64,000 bases of DNA from Kitasatospora sp. Root107 (lineage in GTDB: Bacteria > Actinomycetota > Actinomycetes > Streptomycetales > Streptomycetaceae). Positions 16,221-25,365 of this stretch are shown one piece after another (the stretch's first letter is position 1; each line of letters begins with the position of its first letter). Location: assembly GCF_001424875.1 (NCBI RefSeq), contig NZ_LMCT01000001.1, positions 610,886-674,885 on the forward strand. The letters run 5' to 3'. The position numbers and the translations under genes are program-made. The notes beneath the pieces are model-generated. The model made no database searches. It was given only the letters and a program-made list of their open reading frames with translations, and was not told the origin of the DNA.

Positions 16221-17633
16221 GTGTACGGCGACGACGACCCTGGCGGGTGGGACGAGAACACGGAGCGTCCGTACTTCTTTCTCAGCTACGCGCACGTGCC
16301 CAGATCCCGCACCGGCGGGGCAGGGGATCCCAACCAGTGGGTGAACCGCCTCTTCAACGATCTCTGCGACGAGGTGCTGCACCTGACCGACCTGCGCGGC
16401 GGGTCACCGGTCGGTTTCATGGACCAGTCCATGCACCAGGGCCAGTTGTGGGCCGAGCGGCTGTCCCAGGAGCTGGCCAGCTGCCGGGTCTTCGTGCCGC
16501 TCTACTCGCCGCGCTACTTCACCAGCGTGGCCTGCGGCCAGGAGTGGCACTCGTTCGTCCAGCGGCCGGTCTTCCCGGAGCGGCAGAGCACCGAGCGGCC
16601 GACCGGCATCGTGCCGGTGCTGTGGATTCCGATGAGCGACCACCAGCTGCCCGAGGTGGCCCGGCAACTCCAGTTCAACCACCGGGGGTTCGGCCCCGAC
16701 TACGAGGCCGAGGGCCTGTACGCGCTGATGCGGCTCGGCTACTTCCGCCGGGCCTACGAGCTGGCCGTGCACCGGCTGGCCGAGCGGATCGTGGACGTGG
16801 CGGCCAGCACGGTGATCCCGCCGGGCCGGCCGCTGGACTTCCAGGCCCAGCCGAGCGCCTTCCCGACCCCGCGCACCCGGCAGCTCCGGATCTCGGTGCT
16901 CTCCTACCCGCAGGCCGAGCTGCCGGAGGACCGAAACCCGGACTACTACGGCCCGCACCCGACCGACTGGCGCCCGTACCAGCCCGCCTCGTCCCGCCCG
17001 CTGGCCGACCACGCGGCCAGGGTGGCACGGCAGTTGGGGTTCGAGCCGAGCGTGCACGCGTACGAGGACGAGGCGGCCGCGATCCTCGCCGAGGGCCCGC
17101 CGACCGCTCCCGGGCTGCTGCTGCTGGACCGCTGGGCACTGCGGGACGAGACCCGGCGGGAGGCGGTGGTGGACTTCGACCGGCGCAACCCGTCCTGGGT
17201 GAGCGTGCTGGAGCCGTGGAACAGCACCGACCCGGACTGTGTCGCGGACGGTGAGACGCTGACCGAGCTGAGCGCCCGCACGCTGCGCTCCCAGCACCGG
17301 GACAGCCGGCCGAGTTTCCACGGCACCCCGACCGAGCTGGGCACCCTGGAGGAGTTCGAGGCCGCGCTGCCGCGGGCGGTGATGCGGGCCAAGTACGCCT
17401 TCGAGGAGAGTTCGAGACCACCGAACGGACAGAGCAACCAGCCCGAAGGGAACGGTAGTTCGGGCACCAGCAGGCCGAGCCTGCGCCGGGCCTTCGAGCT
17501 GCCGCCGAGTGCCGGGGACGAGCCGCCACCGCGTCGGCCCTGGAGCCGGGACGACCGGGACAGCGACCAGCCGCGCTATCACGAGGAGGACGATTCTCCC
17601 CCGGGGATCGCCTTCGGGGGAGGAGAGCTATGA
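16221..17633 (+). CDS. fxsC: TIR-like protein FxsC
   Basis: A 470-aa protein of the FxS system. The N-terminal ~150 residues form a TIR-like domain: PYFFLSYAHVPR (first strand), the FMDQSMHQGQLWAERLSQEL segment, VFVPLYSPRYFTSVACGQEW, where the Glu sits at the position used by NAD-cleaving TIR domains. A central alpha/beta domain (about 240-400) and a low-complexity acidic/Pro-rich tail (about 400-470) follow. GTG at 16221 is preceded by GGGGGAGG (16208-16215) at 5 nt, which favours it over ATG 16200. Its TGA overlaps the ATG of the next gene (ATGA), so the two are translationally coupled. Whether it hydrolyses NAD or only mediates TIR-TIR contact is open. Confidence 0.85.
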   Translation: MYGDDDPGGWDENTERPYFFLSYAHVPRSRTGGAGDPNQWVNRLFNDLCDEVLHLTDLRGGSPVGFMDQSMHQGQLWAERLSQELASCRVFVPLYSPRYFTSVACGQEWHSFVQRPVFPERQSTERPTGIVPVLWIPMSDHQLPEVARQLQFNHRGFGPDYEAEGLYALMRLGYFRRAYELAVHRLAERIVDVAASTVIPPGRPLDFQAQPSAFPTPRTRQLRISVLSYPQAELPEDRNPDYYGPHPTDWRPYQPASSRPLADHAARVARQLGFEPSVHAYEDEAAAILAEGPPTAPGLLLLDRWALRDETRREAVVDFDRRNPSWVSVLEPWNSTDPDCVADGETLTELSARTLRSQHRDSRPSFHGTPTELGTLEEFEAALPRAVMRAKYAFEESSRPPNGQSNQPEGNGSSGTSRPSLRRAFELPPSAGDEPPPRRPWSRDDRDSDQPRYHEEDDSPPGIAFGGGEL

Positions 17634-20600
17634 CCGACAAGCCGACCAGGAAGCTCCGGATGGCCGACCCGGTGGAGGACGCCGAGCCACAGGCCAACGA
17701 GGACCGCCAGGGCCGGGTGGTGACCTTCTACTCCTACAAGGGCGGCACCGGCCGCACCATGGCGCTGGCCAACACCGCCTGGATCCTGGCCGCCAACGGC
17801 TTCCGGGTGCTCACCGTGGACTGGGACCTGGAGGCGCCGGGCCTGGCCAAGTTCTTCCGGCCTTTCCTCGACCAGGGCGCGCTGGCGGGCACCACCGGGA
17901 TGATGGACCTGATCACCGACTACCGGGAGGAGGCGCTCCGCGAGGTCGAGCACCCGCCGGGCTGGCACCAGGACTTCGCCCGGGTCCACCCGCACGCGCT
18001 CTCGCTCTCCTGGCCCGGGTTCCCGCCCGGCGGCAGCCTGGACTTCCTCTCCGCCGGGCAGCTGAACCGGGACTACTCCGAGGTGGTCGGCCGGCTCGAC
18101 TGGGACCTGTTCTACGACCGGTTCGACGGCGGGCAGTTCTTCGACGCCCTGAAGCGGGACATGAGCCGCCGCTACGACTACATCCTGATCGACAGCCGGA
18201 CCGGCCTGTCCGACATCGCCGAGATCTGCACCGTGCAGATGCCGGACGACCTGGTGGTCTGCTTCACCCTGAGCGACCAGAGCATCGAGGGCGCCTCGAA
18301 GATCGCCCAGCACATCAACGACCGCTACCGGGAGCGGGCGATCCGCATCCTGCCGGTGCCGATGCGGATCGACGAGGGCGAGAAGGAGAAGGCGGACGCC
18401 GGCCGGGCGCTGGCCCGGCTGCGGTTCTCCGGGCTGCCCGAGGGGCTGGTCGAGGAGGAACTCGCGCACTACTGGGGCTCGGTGGAGATCCCGTACCGGC
18501 CGTTCTACGCCTACGAGGAGATCCTGGCCACCTTCGGCGACCAGACCGGCACCCCGACCTCGATGCTGGCCGCCTGCGAGCGGCTCACCTCGGTGCTGAC
18601 CAAGGGCCGGGTGACCGCGCTGCCGCCGCTGGACGAGGACGTCCGACTGCACTGGGTGGAGGCGTACACCCGGCGGCGGCCGACCGTGCCCGCCGACCTC
18701 TACCTGTCCTTCGTCCCCGAGGACCGGATCTGGGCGGACTGGATCGCCGCCGTGCTGGAGAGCGCCGGATTCCGGGTGGTGCCCCGGGACATCGGGGCGG
18801 GGGCGGACACCCGGCAGGAGACCGAGCGCGGCATCGACGCCGCCAACCGGACCGTCGCGGTGCTCTCCGCCGCCTATCTGAGGGCCCCTCAGGCCCGGGC
18901 GCTGTGGGACTCGATGGGCGGTTTCGACCCCTCGGGCAGCCGTCGCCAGATCGTCCCGGTCCGGGTCAGCGACGTCCGGCTGAACGCACCGTTCGTCAGC
19001 CGCAACCCGGTCGACCTGGTCGGCCGGGACGAGAGCCAGGCCGCCGCGATCCTGCTCCGCGCGCTCGGCCGGGCGGACGCCGACATCGACGCCGAGGTGC
19101 CGATCCCGCGCTTCCCCGGCACCCGGCCCTCGTACTGGTCGGTGCCGCAGCGCAACCCCTCCTTCACCGGCCGGGCCAAGGTGCTGGAGGAGCTGCGCGA
19201 ACAGCTGGTCGGCGGGCCGATGGTGGTGCTGCCGACCCCGCAGACGCTGTACGGGCTCGGCGGTGTCGGCAAGTCCCAGCTGGCACTGGAGTACGCGCAC
19301 CGGTACATGTCGCACTACGACCTGGTCTGGTGGATCGACGCCGAGCAGACCGACCTGATCCCGACCGCGCTGTCCGACCTGGCGGCGCGGCTCGGGCTGC
19401 GGGTCGGCGACAGTGTCAACGAGGCGGCCGAGGCGGCCAGGGAGGCGCTGCGCCGGGGCAACCCGACCTCGCGCTGGCTGCTGATCTTCGACAACGCCGA
19501 CGAGCCGGGCGAGATCCGCCGGTTCTTCCCCGGCGGCTCCGGGCACATCCTGGTCACCTCGCGGAACCAGGCCTGGTCCGGCCAGGCCGGGGTGCTCGGG
19601 GTGGACGTCTTCACCCGTGGTGAGAGCGTCGAGCACCTCACCCGGCGCACCCGGGGCCTGTCCCGGGCCGACGCCGACCGGGTGGCCGAGGCGGTCGGCG
19701 ACCTACCGCTGGCGGTCGAGGTGGCGGCCGCCTGGCTGGACACCACCCGCACCCCCGTCGACACCTACGTCCGCCAGCTCCAGCAGGAGGCCACCCGGGC
19801 GCTCGCGGTCGGCCGCCCGGCCGACTACCCGACCCCGGTCGGGGCCACCTGGAACGTCTCGATCGCCCGCCTGCGCGAGCAGTCCCCGGCGGCCGTGCGG
19901 CTGTTGCAGCTCTGCGCGTTCTTCGCCCCCGAGCCGATCTCGATGGACCTGTTCTACAGCGACCAGATGATCAGGTCGCTGGTGAGGTACGACGAGGACC
20001 TCAGCGACGTCTTCATGCTCGGCAAGGTGATCCAGGCGGTCGGCCGGTACGCGCTCGCCAAGGTCGACGCCGGCAGCAACAGCTTCCAGGTGCACCGGCT
20101 GGTGCAGGCCGTGGTCCGCTCCGAGATGGACGACAACGCCCGCGAAGCGGCGATGCACGAGGTGCACCGCATCCTGGTCGGCGCCCGTCCGGCGCTCGGC
20201 GACACCGACAACCCCGCCAACTGGCCCCGGTTCGAGAAGATCTGGCCGCACCTGGCCCCCTCCAGGGCCCAGGACTGCGACGAGCGCGAGACCCGCGAAC
20301 TGCTGATCGACCGGGTCCGCTACCTCTGGAAGCGCACCGACCTCGACAAGGCCCGCACCCTCGCCGAACAGCTCGACGCCACCTGGACCAGCCGGCTCGG
20401 CGGCGAGCAGGACGAGGGCGAGGCCCGGCACCTGCGGCGCCAGGTGCTCAGCCTCAACTTCCAACTCGCCAACGTGGTCCGCTCGCAGGGCAACTTCGCC
20501 GACGCCCGCTCCCTCGACGAGCGCACCCTGGCCGGGCAGAAGGCCCTGCTCGGCGAGCACAACCCGTACACCCTGATGACCGCGGGATCGCTCGGCGCCG

Positions 20601-21634
20601 ACCTGCGCGCACTCGGCCGGTTCCAGGAGGCGCTCGACCTCGACCTGGAGACGTACGGCCAGTTCCGCGAGCTGTTCGGCGAGGAGAACGCCCGCACCCT
20701 GTCGATCGCCAACAACCTGGCCATCGACTACCGCCTGGTCGGCGACAGCGAGGCCGCCCGCGACCTGGACCAGGACACCTACGACCGGCGGGCCGCGGTG
20801 CTCGGCCCGAGGCACCCGTACACCCTCTCCAGCAAGTCCAACCTGGCCCGCGACCTGCGCGAGATCGGCGACTACAAGGGGTCGATCGAGCTGCTGCGGG
20901 AGGTCACCGAGGAGCTCGCCGACGTGCTCCAGGCCGACCTGCCGGAGAACCTGCGCAACGCCAAGTCCCTTGCGGTGTCGCTCCGTCGGGACGGCCACCT
21001 GCGGGAGGCCAGGCAGCTCACCATGCAGACCTACGAGCGCTACCTGGACCGGTTCGGCGCGGAGGCGGCGGACACCCTGGCCTGCGCGCTCAACCTGGCC
21101 GCCGACCACAGCGCCTCCGGCGACAAGGAGGCCGCCCGGGACCTGGCCACCACCGTCTACGAGGGGCACCAGCGGCTGTTCGGTGACGAGCACCCGTTCA
21201 CCCTGGCCTGCGAGAACAACCTCGGCATCTACCTGCGCGGCAGCGGCGACGTCGACGCGGCGATCCGGCGCGGCACGCACACCGTGCAGAACCTCCGGGC
21301 GGTGCTCGGCCCCGACCACCCGTTCACCATGAACGCGATGATCAACCTGGCCAACGCGTACGGCGACGGCGGACTGCCCGCCAAGGCCGAGGAGTTGGAG
21401 CGGGCCGCCTACACCGGCCTGTGCAACCGGTACGGCCCCGCCCACCCGGACGCGATCGCCTGCGAGTCCAACCTCGCGGTCACCCTGCGCAAGTCCAGCC
21501 CCGCCCAGGCCGCCGAACTCCGCGAGCACGCGCTGTCCGAGCTGCTCCGCCTGTTCGGCGAGGAACACCCCAACACCGTCTCGGCCCGGGGCTGGCGCCG
21601 GATCAACCGCGATCTGGAGCCGCAACCGGTCTGA
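17630..21634 (+). CDS. fxsT: FxsT: ParA-like ATPase, TIR, NB-ARC and TPR protein of the FxS system
   Basis: A 1334-aa multidomain protein. In order: ParA/MinD-type deviant P-loop domain with SYKGGTGRTMALAN (Walker A at 37-43) up to about residue 340; a second TIR-like domain (about 353-490, ADLYLSFVPEDRIWADWI); an NB-ARC/STAND ATPase with GLGGVGKSQLALEYA (about 540-550) and LLIFDNADEP as Walker B; and at least eight tetratricopeptide repeats of the kinesin-light-chain type (about 930-1320; LGEHNPYTLM, LFGEEHPNTV units). STAND proteins switch from closed to oligomeric states on ligand binding, so this is the likely sensor or scaffold of the locus. ATG at 17630 overlaps the fxsC stop. It ends 42 bases from the convergent LysR gene. 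Confidence 0.9.
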   Translation: MTDKPTRKLRMADPVEDAEPQANEDRQGRVVTFYSYKGGTGRTMALANTAWILAANGFRVLTVDWDLEAPGLAKFFRPFLDQGALAGTTGMMDLITDYREEALREVEHPPGWHQDFARVHPHALSLSWPGFPPGGSLDFLSAGQLNRDYSEVVGRLDWDLFYDRFDGGQFFDALKRDMSRRYDYILIDSRTGLSDIAEICTVQMPDDLVVCFTLSDQSIEGASKIAQHINDRYRERAIRILPVPMRIDEGEKEKADAGRALARLRFSGLPEGLVEEELAHYWGSVEIPYRPFYAYEEILATFGDQTGTPTSMLAACERLTSVLTKGRVTALPPLDEDVRLHWVEAYTRRRPTVPADLYLSFVPEDRIWADWIAAVLESAGFRVVPRDIGAGADTRQETERGIDAANRTVAVLSAAYLRAPQARALWDSMGGFDPSGSRRQIVPVRVSDVRLNAPFVSRNPVDLVGRDESQAAAILLRALGRADADIDAEVPIPRFPGTRPSYWSVPQRNPSFTGRAKVLEELREQLVGGPMVVLPTPQTLYGLGGVGKSQLALEYAHRYMSHYDLVWWIDAEQTDLIPTALSDLAARLGLRVGDSVNEAAEAAREALRRGNPTSRWLLIFDNADEPGEIRRFFPGGSGHILVTSRNQAWSGQAGVLGVDVFTRGESVEHLTRRTRGLSRADADRVAEAVGDLPLAVEVAAAWLDTTRTPVDTYVRQLQQEATRALAVGRPADYPTPVGATWNVSIARLREQSPAAVRLLQLCAFFAPEPISMDLFYSDQMIRSLVRYDEDLSDVFMLGKVIQAVGRYALAKVDAGSNSFQVHRLVQAVVRSEMDDNAREAAMHEVHRILVGARPALGDTDNPANWPRFEKIWPHLAPSRAQDCDERETRELLIDRVRYLWKRTDLDKARTLAEQLDATWTSRLGGEQDEGEARHLRRQVLSLNFQLANVVRSQGNFADARSLDERTLAGQKALLGEHNPYTLMTAGSLGADLRALGRFQEALDLDLETYGQFRELFGEENARTLSIANNLAIDYRLVGDSEAARDLDQDTYDRRAAVLGPRHPYTLSSKSNLARDLREIGDYKGSIELLREVTEELADVLQADLPENLRNAKSLAVSLRRDGHLREARQLTMQTYERYLDRFGAEAADTLACALNLAADHSASGDKEAARDLATTVYEGHQRLFGDEHPFTLACENNLGIYLRGSGDVDAAIRRGTHTVQNLRAVLGPDHPFTMNAMINLANAYGDGGLPAKAEELERAAYTGLCNRYGPAHPDAIACESNLAVTLRKSSPAQAAELREHALSELLRLFGEEHPNTVSARGWRRINRDLEPQPV

Positions 21635-21676
21635 GTTCGCGTCAGGCTCACCGCCCGGCCGGCACCCCCCAGGTGT

Positions 21677-22615
21677 CTACCGGGCGGCCAGCCAACTGGC
21701 GTACGAGGGGCTGCGCCCGGCGGCCTCGGCGTGCGCGGTGCGGGCGTAGCCGGTGACCTCGTCGGCGGTCCCGGCCGCGCCGGCGGCGGGGTGCCAGCCG
21801 AGCAGGTGGCGCCAGGTCAGCGGGGAACCCGCCAACGGGACGGTGACCAGCCCGGCGGTGGGCGGGAAGGTGGCGCGGCAGAGGCCGACCGCCCGCCCCA
21901 CCTGCACCAGGTGCACGCAGGAGGCGGTGTCGGTCTCGTACATCGGCAGCGGGGTGAACCCGGCCCGGCTGCAGGCCGCCGAGAAGCAGTCCCCGAAGCA
22001 GCCCTCCCCCGGCGCCATCGTCCACTGCTCGTCGGCCAGTTGGCACAGGGTCAGTTCCGGCTCTCCGGCCAGCGGATGGTCGTCGGCCAGCATCGCGAAC
22101 ACCGGATCGGTACCGATCTCCCGCCAGGCCAGCCGGTCGTCACCCTGCGGCTTGCTCTCCCCGCAGACCCCGACCAGCGCGAAGTCCAGCCGCCCGCCCG
22201 CCACTTGTCCGGTGAGCTGCTGGATGGACCAGGAGGTGGCGGTGGTCACGGCGGCGCCCGGGTACTCGGCCATCAGCCGGTCCACCAGGGCGCCGAGCAG
22301 CGGTCCGTGGGTGGCGCCGAGCCGGAACCGGGGCGGTCCACCGAGCGCGTTGGCGAACCGGACGGCCTCCTCCTGGAGCTCCCGCGCGGCGGGCAGCAGC
22401 ACCTTGGCCCGGTCCAGCACCAGCTCGCCGAGCGGGGTCGGCGACACCCCCTCCCGACTGCGCTCGAACAGGGTGCCGCCCAACAGCCGCTCAATCCGCT
22501 TGAGTTGGGTACTCAGCGCGGGCTGGGCCAGACCCAGCGAGACCGAGGCCTTGGTCAGGCTGCCCGCCTCGGCGATCGCCCGGATGGTCCGCAGGTGGCG
22601 CAGCTCCAGCTCCAT
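21677..22615 (-). CDS. LysR-family transcriptional regulator
   Basis: A 312-aa LysR-type regulator. The N-terminal winged helix (MELELRHLRTIRAIAEAGSLTKASVSLGLAQPALSTQLKRIE) is followed by the periplasmic-binding-like effector domain (about 92-300), which contains an unusual Cys pair in GEGCFGDCFSAAC. ATG at 22615 gives the classic start; upstream in-frame residues lack the family pattern. It lies tail-to-tail with fxsT. Target and effector are unknown. No divergently transcribed enzyme gene, the usual LysR target, is adjacent; the gene upstream is thpR on the same strand. Confidence 0.9.
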   Translation of the reverse strand: MELELRHLRTIRAIAEAGSLTKASVSLGLAQPALSTQLKRIERLLGGTLFERSREGVSPTPLGELVLDRAKVLLPAARELQEEAVRFANALGGPPRFRLGATHGPLLGALVDRLMAEYPGAAVTTATSWSIQQLTGQVAGGRLDFALVGVCGESKPQGDDRLAWREIGTDPVFAMLADDHPLAGEPELTLCQLADEQWTMAPGEGCFGDCFSAACSRAGFTPLPMYETDTASCVHLVQVGRAVGLCRATFPPTAGLVTVPLAGSPLTWRHLLGWHPAAGAAGTADEVTGYARTAHAEAAGRSPSYASWLAAR

Positions 22616-22737
22616 CCGACGAACGTACGGGCGACGACTCCCGCCGACAAGGGAGCCGTCGCCCGCGATCGCTGCTGGCACCATCCGGCCACCCGGGCGA
22701 AACCCGGCCACTGCGGCGGACTCGCTCCGGCACCGGG

Positions 22738-23328
22738 TCAGGCGGTCCAGTCCGCCAGCGGCAGGCGCTCCAGCACCGTGTAGCGGGACGGGCCAATGCC
22801 CGTCTCGCTACGCATCAGACAGACCTCACCGGCCCGCCACTCACTGCCCCGGAAGCCGTCCAGCGCACCGGCCAGCGCCTGCAGATCGCCCGCGTCGGAC
22901 CGCCGGGAGGCCCGCCGACGGCCCTGCGAGGAGCCCGCCCGGGCCAGCGTCAGATGCGGATGGAAGCCGAACTGGTCGGTCTCGATGCCGAGTTCACCGA
23001 CCCCCTCGCGGACCGCCTCGGCCAGTCGGCGGAGCGCCCAGACCTCCCCGTCCACCCCGGCCCAGAGCACCCGGTCGCCGAAGCAGCCGCCCCCGGCCAG
23101 CCGCAGCCGGTGTGCACCGTGCTCCTCGGCCACCCGGGCCAGCAGCCCGGTCAGCCCGGGCAGTTCGGTCACCGGCAGCTCGCCCAGGAAGGCCAGCGTC
23201 AGGTGCCACCCGTCGACCCCGCTCCAGCGCAGCCGCTCCGCCCCCGGCAGCTCGCGCAGCGGCGCCACCGCATCGGCCAGTTCCTGTACCGCGACCACCG
23301 GCGGATTCACCGCCACGAAGAGCCTCAT
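22738..23328 (-). CDS. thpR: RNA 2',3'-cyclic phosphodiesterase (LigT/ThpR family)
   Basis: A 196-aa 2H phosphoesterase. The two HxTx motifs are HLTLAFLG and HPHLTLAR, and the RLFVAVNPP start is typical. Members open RNA 2',3'-cyclic phosphates to 2'-phosphates and were first seen as tRNA ligases. ATG at 23328 is immediately preceded by GGAGGT, which is closer than normal; a GTG five codons upstream is an alternative. It ends 122 bases upstream of the LysR start on the same strand and diverges from the GNAT remnant. Confidence 0.9.
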   Translation of the reverse strand: MRLFVAVNPPVVAVQELADAVAPLRELPGAERLRWSGVDGWHLTLAFLGELPVTELPGLTGLLARVAEEHGAHRLRLAGGGCFGDRVLWAGVDGEVWALRRLAEAVREGVGELGIETDQFGFHPHLTLARAGSSQGRRRASRRSDAGDLQALAGALDGFRGSEWRAGEVCLMRSETGIGPSRYTVLERLPLADWTA

Positions 23329-23385
23329 ACCTCCATGATCGGCCACGGGTACCGCCTGGTAGAAACATTTGCCGGTCGGGCTTAC

Positions 23386-23694
23386 ATGCAGATCCACACC
23401 GGCGGCCCCGCCGACGCCCCCGCGATCCTGGCCCTGCTCGACGGCGCCGTGGTCTGGCTGGTCACCGACCGGGCCGCCCGCGGCACCGGCGTGGGCGCGG
23501 CGCTGGTCGCGGACGCGCTGGCCGAGGCCCGCCGCCGCGGGCTTTCGGCCGTGCGGGTGGACTGCTACGCGGGCGACGACCGACGGCTGGTGGCGCAGTA
23601 CCAGCGGCTCGGCTTCACCCCGGCCGAGGCGTTCGAGGTCACCCTGGACGACGGCCGCCGGTGGCCCGGTCAGGTCCTGGAGATCAGGCTCTGA
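23386..23694 (+). pseudogene. Internally deleted GNAT acetyltransferase (102 aa)
   Basis: A 102-aa frame that begins and ends like a complete streptomycete GNAT acetyltransferase. The first helix (MQIHTGGPADAPAILALLDGAVVWLV) joins directly to motif A (TDRAARGTGVGAALVADALAEARRRG) and the C-terminal half is normal (YQRLGFTPAEAF). Intact relatives have roughly 50-60 residues between these, forming strands beta2-beta4, so this looks like an in-frame deletion joining two short V-rich stretches. The acetyl-CoA loop remains but the fold should be broken. ATG 23386; no ribosome site stands out. It may still be translated. Confidence 0.65.
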
Positions 23695-23716
23695 GACCGG
23701 GTCACCCGACCGACCG

Positions 23717-25237
23717 TCAGCAGGCGGTGGCCAGCTCCCGGACCCGGACCGGGGTGCGCGGCACGAAGGCCACCACCCGGGAGCCCCGGTGCAGGTCGAC
23801 CCGGACCTTGAGGTCGGCGGCCCGGGCCAGCACCAGGCCGACCACCAGGGCGGCCAGCGCGGAGACCGCGCCGCAGGCCAGCAGGCCGAGCCGGGGCCCG
23901 TAGACGTCGGTCACCCAGCCGACCACCGGGGCGCCGATGGGCGTGCCGCCGGTGAAGACCAGCACCAGCAGCCCGCTCACCCGGCCGCGCATCTCGGGGT
24001 CGGTGGACAGCTGGATCATCGAGTTGACCGAGGTGTTGAAGGTCAGGCCGAAGACCCCGATCACGGTCAGCAGCAGCGCGAACGACCAGTACCCGGGGGC
24101 GAAGGCGGCCAGCACCTCCAGCGCACCGAAGACCAGCGCGGCGCCGACCAGCCGGCGCAGCCGGGGCACCCCGCGCCGGGCGGCGAGCAGCGCACCGGCC
24201 AGCGAACCGACCGCCATCGCGGTGTTCAGCAGGCCGTACTGCCCGGCACCCACGTGGAAGGTGCCGTAGGCGAACCCCGACAGCAGGGTCGGGAAGTTGA
24301 ACCCGAAGGTCCCGATGAAACCGGCCAGCACCATCGGCCAGAGCAACTCCGGACGCTCCTTCACATACCGGAGCCCCTCCCGGAGTTGACCGCTCTGCCG
24401 GGCCACCGGCTCGGTCGGACGCAGTTCACTCGTACGCATCGCCAGCAGGCCGCCGATCACGGCGGCGAACGACAGCGCGTTGACCGCGAAGGCCCAGCCG
24501 CTGCCGACCGCGGCGATCAGCAGACCGGCCACCGCCGGACCGATCAGCCGGGCGGTCTGGAAGTTGGCGGCGTTCAGGCTGACCGCGTTGGCCAGGTCCT
24601 TGGCGGGCACCATCTCGCTGACGAAGGCCTGCCGGGTGGGGTTGTCCACCACCGTGACCAGGCCGAGCAGCAGCGCGAAGACGTAGACGTACCCGGCGGT
24701 GACCGCGCCGGAGATGGTGAGCACCGCGAGGCCGACGGCCAGCAGGCCCATCGCGCCCTGGGTGGCGATCAGCAGCCGCCGCTTGGGCAGCCGGTCGGCC
24801 AGTACGCCGCCCCAGAGGCCGAGCAGCAGCATCGGGAGGAACTGCATCGCCGTCGTGATGCCGACCGCGAGCGGGCTGCCGGTCAGGCTGAGCACCAGCC
24901 AGTCCTGGGCGATCCGCTGCATCCAGGTGCCGGTGTTTGAGACCACCTGACCGGCGAAGTAGTAGCGGTAGTTGCGGACCCGCAGGGAGGAGAACATCCC
25001 ACCGGGCCGGGTGAAGCGGGCCCCTGTGGGGCCGTCCCCTTCCGGTGCCTTCCGGAGCGGGGCGGACGCGGCGGTCGGTGCCGCCGCGGTGCGTTCGTCG
25101 GGGTCGTCGTCGCCGCTGCCCGGCAGACCCACGGGGGTCGGCGCCAGGCTCTCGGCTGGGGCAGCGGTGGTCGCTGCCGAATCGGTCGTCGAGTCGTCGG
25201 TACGGATGGCGGCGCTGATGGCGGCCGGCGGTGTCAC
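23717..25237 (-). CDS. MFS transporter (EntS/DHA3-like exporter)
   Basis: A 506-aa major facilitator protein. A disordered Ala/Thr/Asp-rich N-terminus of about 95 residues precedes MFSSLRVRNYRYYFAGQVVSNTGTWMQRIAQDWLV, the hallmark of the DHA3 group of drug and siderophore exporters. About 12 TM helices follow, with the loop motif GGVLADRLPKRRLL between helices 2 and 3. GTG at 25237 has GGGGAGAG at about 5 nt. It lies 128 bases downstream of a MarR regulator on the same strand, the classic arrangement for a regulated drug exporter. The substrate is unknown. Confidence 0.9.
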   Translation of the reverse strand: MTPPAAISAAIRTDDSTTDSAATTAAPAESLAPTPVGLPGSGDDDPDERTAAAPTAASAPLRKAPEGDGPTGARFTRPGGMFSSLRVRNYRYYFAGQVVSNTGTWMQRIAQDWLVLSLTGSPLAVGITTAMQFLPMLLLGLWGGVLADRLPKRRLLIATQGAMGLLAVGLAVLTISGAVTAGYVYVFALLLGLVTVVDNPTRQAFVSEMVPAKDLANAVSLNAANFQTARLIGPAVAGLLIAAVGSGWAFAVNALSFAAVIGGLLAMRTSELRPTEPVARQSGQLREGLRYVKERPELLWPMVLAGFIGTFGFNFPTLLSGFAYGTFHVGAGQYGLLNTAMAVGSLAGALLAARRGVPRLRRLVGAALVFGALEVLAAFAPGYWSFALLLTVIGVFGLTFNTSVNSMIQLSTDPEMRGRVSGLLVLVFTGGTPIGAPVVGWVTDVYGPRLGLLACGAVSALAALVVGLVLARAADLKVRVDLHRGSRVVAFVPRTPVRVRELATAC

Positions 25238-25365
25238 GGTGCTCTCCCCTCGAAGCGCGACCACGGCGGTGGCCAGGGTCACGCTGCTGCTTGCTCGGTT
25301 GTGTGATGCGGTGATGCGGTACTCCTTCTTCCGGTCCCGACGAGTCCTGCGAGTCCTACAAGGTC

